DNA of 64,000 nucleotides from an uncultured Aquimarina sp. (GCF_947492405.1 NZ_CANLMP010000004.1:434001-498000), one strand, 5' to 3'; shown: positions 18,500 through 29,600, counted from the first letter of the stretch. The notes: generated from the sequence alone by a model not told the origin. Numbers and translations are program-made.

Positions 18500-20575
18500 C
18501 TAGTAGAAATTAGCTCTTTTATCTTCTATTTCCGCAGCTTCCTTAAGTGCATTGAACACTCTAGTATTAACTGCATTAGCTTGTGTCTTAGACTCCTGAG
18601 CTGCATAACTCATATACGTATCCAATCCACTTGCTGGAGTTTTCTTAGTAACTTCTACTACATACACTCCATTATTACCTACAATTGGCTCGGAAATTCC
18701 ACCAGTTTCTAAAGCAAATGCCGCTCCAACCACTTTAGGCTCTGTTCCAGCACCACTTATAGTTGGTGTTTTCATATTCAAAGCAGATGCTGTTTTTACT
18801 GTCTGAGATTGATTTTTAGCAATATCAGCTAACGTACTTCCAGAAATTTTCTTTTTAAGCATTTCTGCTTTTTTCTCTTTAATTAGAATTGGTTTTACTG
18901 AAGCACTAGCATCTTCTACTTTTTGTATACCCTTAGAAGCTTTAGATGTTAATTGTACCACAGCATATCCATCAGTTACGTCAAAACGTTTTACATCTCC
19001 AACCTTAGTTTCTTCATTAAACGACCATTGTACAATAGATCTCTGAGTTCCTAATCCAGGAATGTTTTCTGCTAATTCACTAATTTTATTTACCGGACGA
19101 ATAGTATATTCACTTTCTTTAGCTTTTTCTGCAAAATCAGCATCCTTCGTTGCGATCTGAAATTTTGTAGTTTCAGTAAAAATAGTATTTATTGTTTTTT
19201 CACTAGCCTCAATCTCCTGAGCTACAGTAGCTACTTTTACAGCTTTCTGCTCATTTTTCTTGTCCTCTATCGCAATTACGTGATATCCAAAAGAAGTCTC
19301 TACAACTCCCATATCTCCAACATTGTTATCAACGATATAATCATTAAATGCAGGTACCATTCTTCCTGGAGGAAAATACCCTAAATCTCCACCTTTATCT
19401 TTATTGGAAGTATCCGCAGAAAAATCCTTAGCTAGCGTTACAAATTGCGCTTTATCAGACTTAATAACAGTAAGTATACTATCTGCTAATGTTTTAGCCT
19501 CTTCTTTTGTTCTTTCAGTATCACCAGCTGTACCTAATCCTTTCCAGGAAACAAGAATATGGCTAGCTTTCAAAGAATCGTGTAATTGTGTCTGAGCAAC
19601 GACCTTAGAGATTTTTATGAATTTTCCGTCTTTATAAGGTCCAAATACTTCTCCTACTGGCACATTGTATAAAGTATCTGCTACAGTTGACGGCAAATCT
19701 TTTTTAAACACAAAACGATCATTGTATTTTAATGCAGAACTTTGATCTACATTTACGAATTCTTCAATGTTTTCAGCAGTTTTTAACTCTGGTATAACTT
19801 TAGCTACATCAGCTGTTAATGCATCTTCATCTTCTTGGCTTGGCTCTTCCTTAAAGAATACATATCTCATATTTCTTGAAGCATCAGCCTTATATAACTC
19901 CGAGTGCTTATCCACGTATGCCTGGATTTCTGCATCCGTCACATTCACATCAGCATCTTCAATAGAAGAAAATGGAAGTTGTACATACTTAATATCAACC
20001 ACATCATTTTCCATTTTATAAGCTAACTCACCTTCTTTAAGTGTAACACCAACCCCTGCTTTGATCATGTTAAGGTATGTTTGCTCTAACGCTCCTTTAC
20101 CTAAAGAAATTTTATAATCTGTCCATTGCTGATAAGCAACAGGATTCGATTTAATACTAGCCACATATTCCTGCATTTTTGCATTGTCAAATACACCTGC
20201 TTCATTCTGAAAAGTTGGATTATTAGCCAATCCTTCTTTTAATAAGTTATTTACTTCATCAGCACCGGCTCTAATTCCAAGTTCTTCGAATTGTCCATCA
20301 AAAACTATCTGTCTTACCTCTTGATCCCAAACTAAGTTAACTGTACGAAGATTAGATCCATTGCCTCCAAAGTTTCTAGATGCTGCTTCAACTTTTTTTG
20401 CAAAATCAGTTCTATCAATTTCTTTCCCATTAATCGTAGCAATTGTATTTGCTGCTTTTTGAGAAATCGCTCCTCCATTTCGAATCAAATCCGCTAATAC
20501 AAATGAGAAAAGCGCTAACGCGATAATCACAATTAAGAAAACGGATCGTTGTCTGATTTTATTTAAAACTGCCAT
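18500..20575 (-). CDS. PpiD/SurA-like periplasmic peptidyl-prolyl isomerase
   Basis: The 691-residue protein has one N-terminal membrane anchor (about residues 11-32) and a SurA-type N-terminal region (IATINGKEIDRTDFAKKVE). A parvulin (rotamase) domain lies at about 340-440 (KASHILVSW, SADTSNKDKGGDLGYFPPG, FGYHVIAIEDK), with a further domain in the C-terminal part. This is the PpiD layout: an inner-membrane foldase helping outer-membrane proteins fold in the periplasm. It is the last gene before the shared terminator. A 290-base gap separates it from the hemolysin-family gene upstream. Confidence 0.88.
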   Translation of the reverse strand: MAVLNKIRQRSVFLIVIIALALFSFVLADLIRNGGAISQKAANTIATINGKEIDRTDFAKKVEAASRNFGGNGSNLRTVNLVWDQEVRQIVFDGQFEELGIRAGADEVNNLLKEGLANNPTFQNEAGVFDNAKMQEYVASIKSNPVAYQQWTDYKISLGKGALEQTYLNMIKAGVGVTLKEGELAYKMENDVVDIKYVQLPFSSIEDADVNVTDAEIQAYVDKHSELYKADASRNMRYVFFKEEPSQEDEDALTADVAKVIPELKTAENIEEFVNVDQSSALKYNDRFVFKKDLPSTVADTLYNVPVGEVFGPYKDGKFIKISKVVAQTQLHDSLKASHILVSWKGLGTAGDTERTKEEAKTLADSILTVIKSDKAQFVTLAKDFSADTSNKDKGGDLGYFPPGRMVPAFNDYIVDNNVGDMGVVETSFGYHVIAIEDKKNEQKAVKVATVAQEIEASEKTINTIFTETTKFQIATKDADFAEKAKESEYTIRPVNKISELAENIPGLGTQRSIVQWSFNEETKVGDVKRFDVTDGYAVVQLTSKASKGIQKVEDASASVKPILIKEKKAEMLKKKISGSTLADIAKNQSQTVKTASALNMKTPTISGAGTEPKVVGAAFALETGGISEPIVGNNGVYVVEVTKKTPASGLDTYMSYAAQESKTQANAVNTRVFNALKEAAEIEDKRANFY

Positions 20576-20865
20576 TATAAGTTTAATTTATTGAAATATA
20601 GTGGGCGAAAATACCATTTTATTAGAATATTACCAATTAAAGACAGAAAGTCTTTACAACTTTTTTTACTTTTTATTTTTGAAGATATTCAGAAGCTCAA
20701 ATTCATTGATATTTAAACCAATCCAAAACCCGTATCTTATTGATTTAAAATAGAATACAATACTTTGAACCAATTAACCATATAGACTATATTTTTCTCG
20801 AAACAACTATTTAGAGCAAACCTGAACCCAAAAGTATGTCCTAAAACAATTGATGAATATAAACA
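20576..20865 (-). promoter_or_regulatory. Intergenic region with weak candidate promoter for the PpiD-like gene
   Basis: No gene is seen in this 290-base AT-rich gap. On the minus strand, TATTTTCG (complement of 20606-20613) lies about 30 bases before the start codon with TTG about 20 bases further upstream, a one-mismatch version of the Bacteroidota promoter. No strong hairpin was seen for the end of the upstream gene. Confidence 0.3.
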
Positions 20866-22137
20866 TCAATGTTCTGATAATATCTGTATCTCTACAATCT
20901 CAATTTTAGTATTAGACGTTTCAATAATATTGATTGTTGCCATATCTATTTTTACAATATCTCCCTGTTCCGGAATTTCCTCGGTATGGTTAACAATCAT
21001 TCCACCAAGCGTTTCATAATATTCGCTTTCAGGAAGGTTTAACTTATAGGTTTCATTAATATAATCTACTTCCATTCTAGCAGAAAAACGATAATGATTT
21101 TCTTCTAATTTTTCCTCAATGAGATCAATAGAATCATGTTCATCTTCTATCTCACCGAAGAGCTCTTCCACTATATCCTCTACTGTAATAATTCCACTAG
21201 TCCCTCCATATTCATCGATAACTACGGCAATACTTTTGTGTTTTTTTGTCAAAAGGTTAAGCACATCTTTTACATACATTGTTTCAGGGACAAAAACCAC
21301 TGGAAGCAAAATAGATCTTATCGACTTTGGTTTTTTAAACAATTCAAAAGAATGCACATACCCTATTATATCATCAATAGTTCCATTATACACTAATACT
21401 TTAGACAACCCTGTATCAATAAAAAGCTGACTTAATTCTTCTAAAGATTGAGATTTTTCAATGGCAATAATCTCAGTACGTGGGATCATAACTTCACGAG
21501 ATTTTACATCAGAAAAATCAAGTGCATTCTGAAAAATCTGAATCTCACTATCAATCTCATCATGTTCCTCAACCGTTTCCATTTGTTCATTGATATAGTC
21601 TCCTAATTCAGTTTTTGTAAATGCCAACTGAACCTCATCTCCATCTGTTTTAAGGAACTTCTTTAGCACAAAATCAGATATCCGAATAACGAAAAATGAA
21701 ATAGGCCAGAAAATAACATAAAAAATATAGGCAGGAAATGAAAAAAACTTCAGTAATGTGTTTGCATAAATTTGAAAAAAAACTTTAGGAAGAAACTCCG
21801 CAGTAAGTAATATTACTAATGTAGAAATAATTGTTTGCAGTAATAAGTTAAAACTTCCGGCCATACCTGGATAATAGCCTTCAATAAACCCCATTAACAG
21901 TTCACCCATATAAAACCCGTAAACCACCAAAGCAATATTATTGCCTACTAACATAGTAGCAATAAATTTTGAAGGTTTTTTAGTTAGTCGAGATAAGATA
22001 CCTGAAAGAAATCCATCTTGTTTTTTTTCTATTTCGATATGGATTTTATTGGAGGATATATAGGCGATCTCCATCCCAGAAAAAAAAGCGGAGAGAATAA
22101 CAGAAAGCACAATCACAATAATCTGTAGCTCCATCAA
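20866..22137 (-). CDS. CNNM/CBS-domain membrane protein (HlyC/CorC family, GldE-like)
   Basis: The 423-residue protein has an N-terminal CNNM (DUF21) membrane domain with about four helices (LSAFFSGMEIAYISSNK). A pair of CBS domains follows (about 200-330; REVMIPRTEIIAIEK, VIDEYGGTSGIITVEDIVEE), then a CorC/HlyC domain at the end. Relatives are linked to Mg2+/Co2+ efflux; a close Flavobacteriia relative, GldE, is associated with gliding motility. The gene start overlaps the stop of the small membrane protein by four bases, so the two are translationally coupled. Which subtype this is cannot be decided by eye. Confidence 0.88.
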   Translation of the reverse strand: MMELQIIVIVLSVILSAFFSGMEIAYISSNKIHIEIEKKQDGFLSGILSRLTKKPSKFIATMLVGNNIALVVYGFYMGELLMGFIEGYYPGMAGSFNLLLQTIISTLVILLTAEFLPKVFFQIYANTLLKFFSFPAYIFYVIFWPISFFVIRISDFVLKKFLKTDGDEVQLAFTKTELGDYINEQMETVEEHDEIDSEIQIFQNALDFSDVKSREVMIPRTEIIAIEKSQSLEELSQLFIDTGLSKVLVYNGTIDDIIGYVHSFELFKKPKSIRSILLPVVFVPETMYVKDVLNLLTKKHKSIAVVIDEYGGTSGIITVEDIVEELFGEIEDEHDSIDLIEEKLEENHYRFSARMEVDYINETYKLNLPESEYYETLGGMIVNHTEEIPEQGDIVKIDMATINIIETSNTKIEIVEIQILSEH

Positions 22138-22331
22138 TTATCCTTGTTATTGGCATCGAATCTTTTCCGGAAATTCCTTTTGAAGAAATACATAAAAATT
22201 GCTACTCCTGCAAAACATAAGTATAAAATACTTCTACTATCTTCCTTACCCCACTCCTCATACGCCTGATACAAGAAAAAACACATAATTGCAAGGTAAG
22301 CTAGTTCAAAAAATCTAAAAATTTTCATCAT
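22134..22331 (-). CDS. Small conserved-looking membrane protein
   Basis: A 65-residue protein with two probable membrane helices (about 7-21 and 33-50) and a basic C-terminus (FKRNFRKRFDANNK). I do not recognise a named family. Its stop overlaps the next start by four bases and it begins six bases after lptC ends, so it is very likely a real member of this operon. Confidence 0.7.
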   Translation of the reverse strand: MMKIFRFFELAYLAIMCFFLYQAYEEWGKEDSRSILYLCFAGVAIFMYFFKRNFRKRFDANNKDN

Positions 22332-22337
22332 ACAAAG

Positions 22338-22895
22338 TTATTCCTCGATGAACATTATTCCTTCATTGACCCGAGAATTCAATATAGTAAAATCCTGATT
22401 AGCATCAAAACCATCTGCTTCGTTAACCGTGCCATCAGGAAGAATACTCTTATAAGGCTGATCGGTAAACACCCAGTTTATACTCTGATCCCAGTAAAGT
22501 TGACGCGCTATAAGATGAGTGCTATCTGCTGTCTTTATATCCACATTTCCTCTCATATCAATAAGCCCAGTTACTTTATAATAAATAGCATAGTCTGATT
22601 TAACAACACTAATCTTACCATCTTTATCAATGATATCCAGAACAATACCTTCTGGAAATTCTTGATACCCGAAATTTTTATTAGTATAATCTTTTACCTT
22701 GGGCGTTTTAAGAATCGCAGTAAGTCTACCTGAGTCAGTATATTTTAGGTTTAGCTCGTAGCCTTCAGCCATTGGAGCATCTTCTGTTATGAGGTGGTTA
22801 TTGGTTTTTGATACATTTGATTGACATGAAAAAAACAATGTCACAGCAAACGCTGTGACAAAGTTTAATAATATATGTAAATTCTTTTTTTGCAT
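22338..22895 (-). CDS. lptC: LPS export system protein LptC
   Basis: The 185-residue protein has a lipoprotein-like signal (VTLFFSCQS, Cys about residue 24) and the LptC-type periplasmic beta fold. FPEGIVLDIIDKDGKISVVKSDYAIYY and MRGNVDIKTADSTHLIARQLYWD match the pattern seen across Bacteroidota LptC proteins. It would bridge LptB2FG and LptA during lipopolysaccharide transport. Its ATG shares one base with the stop of the TPR gene upstream. Confidence 0.8.
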   Translation of the reverse strand: MQKKNLHILLNFVTAFAVTLFFSCQSNVSKTNNHLITEDAPMAEGYELNLKYTDSGRLTAILKTPKVKDYTNKNFGYQEFPEGIVLDIIDKDGKISVVKSDYAIYYKVTGLIDMRGNVDIKTADSTHLIARQLYWDQSINWVFTDQPYKSILPDGTVNEADGFDANQDFTILNSRVNEGIMFIEE

Positions 22896-24265
22896 TATAG
22901 CTTCGGTACTTTTACCGTTTCACCTATCCAACATCCTATTTTCACTGAAGTAATTCCAGGGTTATTAAAGATATCTGTTTTAGATGGTGCTTTTGCTTTG
23001 TAATTAGCAGCAGTAGCCGCAGCAGTCTTTTTAAGACTTGGATCTACCTTACCAGCTTTTCGTGCATATCGCTCTGCCAACCAATATACGGCTCTTTTAC
23101 TAAACACATCAGTTCCACAACTATTAGCGCTTTTAGCAATCATTGCTGCTATTCTAAGGTATGCAGTTCCATACGAAGGCTTATTCGCTAATGCTTTCTT
23201 ATAGTAAGATCTAGCTTTACTATAATTACCTTGTTTTTTTACTACTTCTCCAATTCTAAAGTACACTTTAGCTTTATCACTAGCTTTTGTTTCTAACTGT
23301 GCCGATTGATTAAAATACTCTAAGGCTTTAGATGTTTTCTTATCCTTAAGAGCTAATATTCCTAAATAGTAAGCCGATTTTGCTGATGGATCCGCCTTGT
23401 GCAACGCCTCTACTAGCTTAAAGAACAAAGGATCATCAGTACATTCTTTTGCTGACATTCTACCTGCAGCACCTTTTAACCAATTAATATCATTCTTTTT
23501 ACCTTCGAACTGACCATTATAAAGAGGTATTAAGTTTTTACAATCTGCCAATTCCCCTAGCTTTTGATTAATTCCACCTTTTACTTTACTATAAGCTCTT
23601 AAGTTTATACCTGCATTTTTTAGGTTTCTTTTTTCTTTAGAACTCAAAGCAGCTCCTGATTCTTCTTTTTCAGAAAGTGTAGCAATTGTTTTTGCTTTTT
23701 TACTCTCTTCGTCTTCGATCTTTTCTGTGATATCGTCATATAAATCGAATACATCCTGAAGTTCTTTTTTACCTTCTGCTTGTAGATCAACTAACAAAGA
23801 AAAATATGTATATAATTTCTTAGGACGCTTAAAGTTCTTTTTGTCGTCTGTATATGCTTTATGAAATTCTGCAAATTGAGTCTCTGCAGTTCCTATTTTG
23901 TTATCATACATAATCTGACCTATATCAGAATACATATCTCCTACTTTAGTTTTAGCAGGAAAATACTGAAAACGTTCTTTCCACAATGCAATCAATTCGT
24001 TTGCAAGAGTTGCTTTTTCTGCTCCAGTTGCTTTTTTATACTTACTTTCTAGTAATTTTTTTCCAAACTGAAAAGTTGCAACACTGTGTGTAGGACATTC
24101 TTTTCTTACTTTCCATAAAGGCTCTTCTGCTGCCTCGTAATTTTTTACTTTAGCATGCTCATAGGCTATTGAAGCCGTTGTCGCACAGTCAGTAGCCTGA
24201 GCACTAACACTTGTAGCGCTTAAAACTAATCCTGCCGCTATTGTATATAAAACTTTAGTATTCAT
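22895..24265 (-). CDS. Secreted TPR-repeat protein
   Basis: The 456-residue protein has a signal peptide (cleavage near VSAQA, residue 23) and TPR-like helical repeats, clearest at about 315-385 (AKVYFRIGEVVKKQGNYSKARSYYKKALANK). A lysine-rich helical stretch lies at about 165-220. It is probably a periplasmic scaffold or assembly factor. Its place between a beta-barrel protein and lptC suggests envelope biogenesis, but no precise function can be given. Confidence 0.75.
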   Translation of the reverse strand: MNTKVLYTIAAGLVLSATSVSAQATDCATTASIAYEHAKVKNYEAAEEPLWKVRKECPTHSVATFQFGKKLLESKYKKATGAEKATLANELIALWKERFQYFPAKTKVGDMYSDIGQIMYDNKIGTAETQFAEFHKAYTDDKKNFKRPKKLYTYFSLLVDLQAEGKKELQDVFDLYDDITEKIEDEESKKAKTIATLSEKEESGAALSSKEKRNLKNAGINLRAYSKVKGGINQKLGELADCKNLIPLYNGQFEGKKNDINWLKGAAGRMSAKECTDDPLFFKLVEALHKADPSAKSAYYLGILALKDKKTSKALEYFNQSAQLETKASDKAKVYFRIGEVVKKQGNYSKARSYYKKALANKPSYGTAYLRIAAMIAKSANSCGTDVFSKRAVYWLAERYARKAGKVDPSLKKTAAATAANYKAKAPSKTDIFNNPGITSVKIGCWIGETVKVPKL

Positions 24266-24281
24266 AGCTGTATAATTGTAG

Positions 24282-25526
24282 TTAATTAAATTTCACTTTT
24301 CTAAACCATCTATCATTTAAAGATAGACCTAATGATATATTAAAAAATTCTTCTTTTACTAAACCTGCATCTGTTGTTCCTCTTGTACCGAACTCAAAAC
24401 CTATATTAGCATTAGAAAATAATCTGCCGACTGGTAACCCTACTCCAAAAGATATGCCAAACTCATTAATAGCTTGCCCATTAATATTTAAACCTGTCTC
24501 TTCATACCTTACTCCTCCTCTATATACAATCCTACTAAGATAGCTGGTAAGCGAATTATATTTAGGGATATAATATCCTCCTAATTTTACTTTTGACGCA
24601 TTCTCAAATACTGCATTATCAGCAGCAAATGACCTATTCTCAAAACTATTTGCATTAAGATAGATATACTCCGCCCCAATGAACCATTTTTTTGGCTCTC
24701 CAATTCCTGCTCCAACTTTTAACTCAGCCGGAAGGTCTAGTTTCTGATCTTCAGTATTTTCTTCTGTCCTACTATTAACAATTTCCGCCCCATTCGGCAA
24801 TATAGTAACCGTAGCTAATTCTACGGAGTTTTCAGAATTTAAATTAAATGAAGGAGTCGATACAAGTGACGTAGTCAACTTCAATTTTTCTGAAATCATC
24901 TTATTATATGCAATACCAAACGACAGACTTACACCTGATAGATCAGAATTATCAATTCTTCTACTTTCAAATTCTAAATCGGTTCGTCTGATAGACTTGT
25001 TCTCTATATTACCAAAGTTATAATTAATATCCAAACCTACACTTAAATTCTCGTTAACTTTGAACCCTGCTGCAACGAATACCTTATTTAACCCTCCTGT
25101 TCCAAAGAACTGATTTTCAGAACCATCACTATTAAAAGAGTTTGTCTGATACCCAACAGAACTGATCGGAATAACTCCAAAACCAAAACCGAATTTACCT
25201 GCAGGAATACCAATAGCTAGGTAATCCAATGATGCATTATCTTTATAAGAATCATCTCCTGCTGCATTGTCAAGATTCAATCCGTTATAATTCGCACCTA
25301 ATGTATACGTTGTTAATGCCAATTCTCCATATGATGCGGGGTTTTGAAGATTTAAGTGAATACTATCCGTAAGTATACCTAATCCCCCCATCGACCTATT
25401 TTCTACTGTTCCTTTAAACTTCTGCAATCCTATCCCAAAAAAAGAATAGGGTGAAGAGGTACCTTCCTGAGCATACGATACGCTGGTAACTATTACCAGA
25501 ATTACTACTAAAATCTTCTTTATCAT
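24282..25526 (-). CDS. Outer-membrane beta-barrel protein, FadL-like
   Basis: The 414-residue protein has a signal peptide ending SVSYAQ (about residue 20). It opens with SPYSFFGIGLQKFKGTVENR and SMGGLGILTDS, followed by alternating beta strands and a C-terminal strand ending in an aromatic-rich segment. The pattern is like outer-membrane transport porins of the FadL superfamily. Its start overlaps the coaX stop by four bases. The substrate is unknown. Confidence 0.7.
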   Translation of the reverse strand: MIKKILVVILVIVTSVSYAQEGTSSPYSFFGIGLQKFKGTVENRSMGGLGILTDSIHLNLQNPASYGELALTTYTLGANYNGLNLDNAAGDDSYKDNASLDYLAIGIPAGKFGFGFGVIPISSVGYQTNSFNSDGSENQFFGTGGLNKVFVAAGFKVNENLSVGLDINYNFGNIENKSIRRTDLEFESRRIDNSDLSGVSLSFGIAYNKMISEKLKLTTSLVSTPSFNLNSENSVELATVTILPNGAEIVNSRTEENTEDQKLDLPAELKVGAGIGEPKKWFIGAEYIYLNANSFENRSFAADNAVFENASKVKLGGYYIPKYNSLTSYLSRIVYRGGVRYEETGLNINGQAINEFGISFGVGLPVGRLFSNANIGFEFGTRGTTDAGLVKEEFFNISLGLSLNDRWFRKVKFN

Positions 25527-26254
25527 TGACTATTATTAAAAGCTAAAATGTAATTTAGTCCCTCCAATAAAAAATTAGAGGTGGCAAATATGCTATTTTT
25601 TAATCTTTTAGACAAAAAATGTGCATCTCCTCCGGTTAAAATAACTGTTAAATTGGGGTAAGTGTTGCAATATTCGGTAATTGCTCCTTCAATTTCGTAC
25701 AAAACACCGTTCACAACTCCAGAATGTATGGCTTCATTTGTAGTATCTCCAATATGGTTTTTTGGAGATTCAAGGTCTAATAGTGGTAGTTTTGAAGTAA
25801 AACTATTTAAACTTGCATATCTTAATCTGAGACCAGGCGCAATGGCTCCACCTAAATATTCTTCTTTTTTATTTTTAAAATCATAAGTAATGCACGTTCC
25901 TGCATCTATTATTAACGTATCCTTTGCAGGAAACTGATGAACAGATGCAGCTACTAAAGCTAATCTATCTACACCGAGCGTTGTTGGTGTAGCATATAAG
26001 TTTTTAAAAGGCATCTGTATGGTATGATCTAGAACAATTGTGTGAAACAGGTTTTTCAAAAAATCTACTTCCTCTTCTTTAATGTTGGACACCGAAGAAA
26101 GCAGTGCACGATTAAGTAAAGGGTAGTCTCGATTAATTTTCTGAATCACTTTCAGAAAACTTTCAGGTTTCAAAGTTTCTTTATAAATCATTGAAGATTT
26201 ATCAAAGACGCCTATCTTAATCGAAGTATTACCAACATCAATAACCAGATTCAT
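25523..26254 (-). CDS. coaX: Type III pantothenate kinase
   Basis: The 243-residue protein has the ASKHA-fold motifs of CoaX: LVIDVGNTSIKIGVF at the N-terminus, TTLGVDRLALVAAS, LIIDAGTCITYD and GGAIAPGLRLR. Normal length. It phosphorylates pantothenate in the first step of coenzyme A synthesis. It heads the minus-strand envelope operon and is coupled to the beta-barrel gene by a four-base overlap. Confidence 0.95.
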   Translation of the reverse strand: MNLVIDVGNTSIKIGVFDKSSMIYKETLKPESFLKVIQKINRDYPLLNRALLSSVSNIKEEEVDFLKNLFHTIVLDHTIQMPFKNLYATPTTLGVDRLALVAASVHQFPAKDTLIIDAGTCITYDFKNKKEEYLGGAIAPGLRLRYASLNSFTSKLPLLDLESPKNHIGDTTNEAIHSGVVNGVLYEIEGAITEYCNTYPNLTVILTGGDAHFLSKRLKNSIFATSNFLLEGLNYILAFNNSQ

Positions 26255-26340
26255 TTACTAGTATTTACTATTTTAAGAGGGCAGATAAAAATTTGCGATA
26301 CTGACCTATTAATTATAACCTCACAATTACAGTAGGTTAC

Positions 26341-26370
26341 GTACTTTTATTTATGAGGTTGCAAAAGTAC
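26341..26370. repeat. Inverted repeat between coaX and tRNA-Phe
   Basis: GTACTTTT (26341-26348) and AAAAGTAC (26363-26370) form a perfect 8-bp inverted repeat with a 14-base spacer, just upstream of the tRNA promoter and in the leader of coaX on the other strand. It could be an operator or a weak hairpin. No function is assigned. Confidence 0.35.
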
Positions 26371-26394
26371 AAAACGATTTTTTTAAATTTTTCT

Positions 26395-26425
26395 TTTGAG
26401 TATTAAAAAAAGCGTTCTATATTTG
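26395..26425 (+). promoter_or_regulatory. Consensus Bacteroidota promoter of tRNA-Phe
   Basis: TTTG (26395-26398), a 19-base spacer and TATATTTG (26418-26425) match the Bacteroidota consensus TTTG-N19-TAnnTTTG exactly. The expected start site is about 10 bases before the tRNA. It supports the phylum assignment. Confidence 0.9.
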
Positions 26426-26441
26426 CATCCGCTTACAGCAA

Positions 26442-26514
26442 GGTGCCTTAGCTCAGTTGGTAGAGCAAAGGACTGAAAATCCTTGTGTCCCTGGTTCGAT
26501 TCCTGGAGGCACCA
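26442..26514 (+). tRNA. tRNA-Phe (GAA anticodon)
   Basis: A 73-base cloverleaf: acceptor GGTGCCT pairs with AGGCACC, the D arm contains AGCTCAGTTGGTAGAGC, the anticodon loop is CTGAAAA with anticodon GAA, and the T loop is GGTTCGATTCC. The discriminator base is A. The CCA end is not encoded: the sequence continues CCTTAA. Confidence 0.97.
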
Positions 26515-26518
26515 CCTT

Positions 26519-26550
26519 AAAAGCCCAAACAAATTGTTTGGGCTTTTTTA
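26519..26550. terminator. Terminator of tRNA-Phe, probably also of the cobalamin operon
   Basis: AAAAGCCCAAACA and TGTTTGGGCTTTT form a long stem around AAT and are followed by a T run at 26546-26550. The A run on the left makes it usable on the minus strand too, where the cobN-ending operon runs out 85 bases away. Confidence 0.9.
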
Positions 26551-26634
26551 ATGCGTAAAAAAATGATTTTCAATTATTTGACTTTTAATAAAGTTCAATT
26601 ACTAACTACATTTTTTACTTTTTTTCATTGAATT

Positions 26635-29600
26635 TTATTCTGTAATGGCATCCGAATTTTTATAGATTTCTTTTAATTGATCTATAGTTTCTTCTGAAGG
26701 ATTCTCCCACATACCTCGTTGAATAGCTTCTAACATACGCTCTGACATATCTTTTAATGCCCAAGGATTATGTACTGATATAAAAGATTTGTTTTGCTCA
26801 TCAAACAAATACTTATCTGTAATTTGTTCGTACATAAAATCTTCTATCAAGTTGGTAGTGGCATCATAGGCAAAAAGATAATCCATAGTAGCTGCCATTT
26901 CGAAAGCACCTTTGTAACCATGTTCTTGCATACCTTGCATCCATTTAGGATTTACGACTCTTGAGCGAAATACTTTTAGCAACTCTTCTTTTAATGATTT
27001 TACCTTCGGGTTTTCAGGTCTTGAATGGTCTCCAAAATAAGTTTCTGGCTGACTTCCTTTTACCGTATAAACAGCAGCTGTCATTCCACCTTGAAATTGG
27101 TAATAATCATCAGAATCTAAAATATCGTGTTCTCTATTATCCTGATTTTGCATCACCACTTCAATAGAAGATAATCGCCTTTTAAAGGTTTCGTGTGCAG
27201 ATTTTCCACTATTATTTTTTCCGTAATACGCATAACCACTCCAATTGATGTATGCTTGCGCTAAATCATCTGAGGTTGTCCAGTTTTTTCCGTCAATTAA
27301 CCCTTGCAATCCAGCGCCATACGCACCTGGTTTTGAACCGAACACACGATACAAAGCTCTTTCATTAGCCTGCTTTTCATCTAAACCTTCTTTTTGCCAT
27401 TGTTGTTTTTCCTCCTCAAAACGTTTTTTTATAGGGTTTTGTTCATCAGTTTCATCTAAAGAAGCTACTTTTTCAACAGCGGAATTAAATAAGGAGATTA
27501 AATCTGGAAAAGCATCCCTAAAAAAACCAGAAACACGTAACATGACATCTACTCTGGGTCGTTTCAATTCTAGGGTAGAAAGTACTATAAAATCTTTAAC
27601 TCTTCGATTGCTTCCTTGCCAAATTGGTTTTACACCAATTAATGCCAAAGCTTGAGCAATATCATCACCACTAGTACGCATTGTAGAAGTCCCCCAAACA
27701 GATAAACCAATAGAAGTAGGGTATTCTCCATTTTCTTGCAAATAGCGGTCAATTATATTCTGAGCACTCTTTGTCCCTAATTCATAAGCAGCTTCAGAAG
27801 GAACAGTACGAACATCTACAGAATAAAAATTTCTTCCTGTAGGCAAAATATCTAAACGTCCTCGCGTTGGAGCACCGGATCCACCAGCAGGAATATACTC
27901 CCCATTTAACCCTTTGATCAAATGGTTTATTTCGTTGCTTGTTTTGTGTAAAACAGGCAATGTATGTTGTTGTATATAGGCTAATATTTCTTGTGTATAT
28001 TCACCTATGTTTTCATTTTGATTATTACTTAATAATTGACTAACAATGTTTTTAGCTTTGTTCTCCAAAAGCTCTACTGCTTGCCCATATGTACGACATG
28101 AAATACCCAAAATTTCTTTTTCAAAAAGATCTGAATAAGAAACATCTATCGGATCAAAATTCAGTTGCAAATCCTCTGCTAAACATTGTGTAATTCCTTT
28201 TAAATTACCTTGTGGCAATCGATGTAAAGCAACAATTAAATCCACTAATTTTTCTTGCTTAGGTAATTTTCCTAAAATATGTAATCCACCTCTAATTTGA
28301 GATTCCTTGAGTTCACATAAATATCCATCAATAACTTCTAATAAAGCATCGATGTCTTTTCCGTCTTGATTTAAATCACTTTTAAGATGGGTTTCATTAA
28401 CTATTGTTTCTATTTTGGTTTTAATCAGTGAAGCTCTTTTTTTATCTACTAAAGCTGATTCATAAAACTCATCAATTAAAAGTTCTAATTTTAGCAAGTC
28501 ACCATAATTTTCTGCGCGTGTCATTGGCGGTATCAAATGATCCAATATAATCGCTTGATTTCTTCTTTTTGCCTGCGTTCCTTCTCCAGGATCATTAATA
28601 ATAAAAGGATAAAAGTGAGGAATCGCTCCCAGAATAGCTGCAGGAAAACAGGTTTCTTTACTTAAGGCTACACTTTTTCCTGGTAACCATTCTAAGTTTC
28701 CATGTTTACCAATATGCACTAAAGCATCCGCTTTAAAATCATGTTGTAACCAAAAATAATAGGCTAAATATGCCGGCGGTGGCGGTAAATCTGGTGAATG
28801 ATAACAGGCTTGTAAGTCTAGATTATAACCTCTACTTGGTTGAATACTTACCAATACGTTTTCAGAAATAAATCCTGGAATTAAAAAATATCCTTTTTGA
28901 TAATTAGGAGATTCATTTGGATTTCCCCATTGTGCTTCTATAGTATCTCGAAGTGTTTTTGATAGTTGATTATAATATTGATAAAAAACAACTTCTTCTA
29001 ATTTTATAGCATGGCGCTCATTTAACGTATTAATCGTCTCTAAACTATTGGTAACCGAGTTCGTTAATTTATCTATTAACTCTTTGGTTGTTTTAGGAAA
29101 ATCAGGTGCTAACGTATAGTTTTCACGAGCCAATTGCGCTAAAATTTGTAAGGTGCTTTGTGGAGTATCTAACCCCACACCATTAGCCAAACGGCTATTA
29201 TTATTAGGATAATTAGGTAAAACTAATGCAATTCTTTTCTCTGCATTTGTCTTTTGTTGCAAATTTATCCAAGCTTTGGCCATTTCGGCAACAAACTGGC
29301 AACCCTCTACATTAGGCACATAAGAAACTATTTCAGAATCTGTAAGTGTATCCTTTTCTTTGGATTCTTTAAACGAAATGACTTTCGATATAATTTTACC
29401 ATCCACTTCTGGCAAAGCTATATTCATTGCGATATCGGTAGGTGGTAGTCCAAAATTTCCTTCGAGCCAACTTTCGCGATTACAGCTTCCCATAATAGCT
29501 TGAATAATGGGTACGTTAAACACATCAAACAAACTTTGCGTAGTGTCATGAAAACCTTGCACACTAAAACCTGTAGTATTAATAATAATTTGAGGTTTTT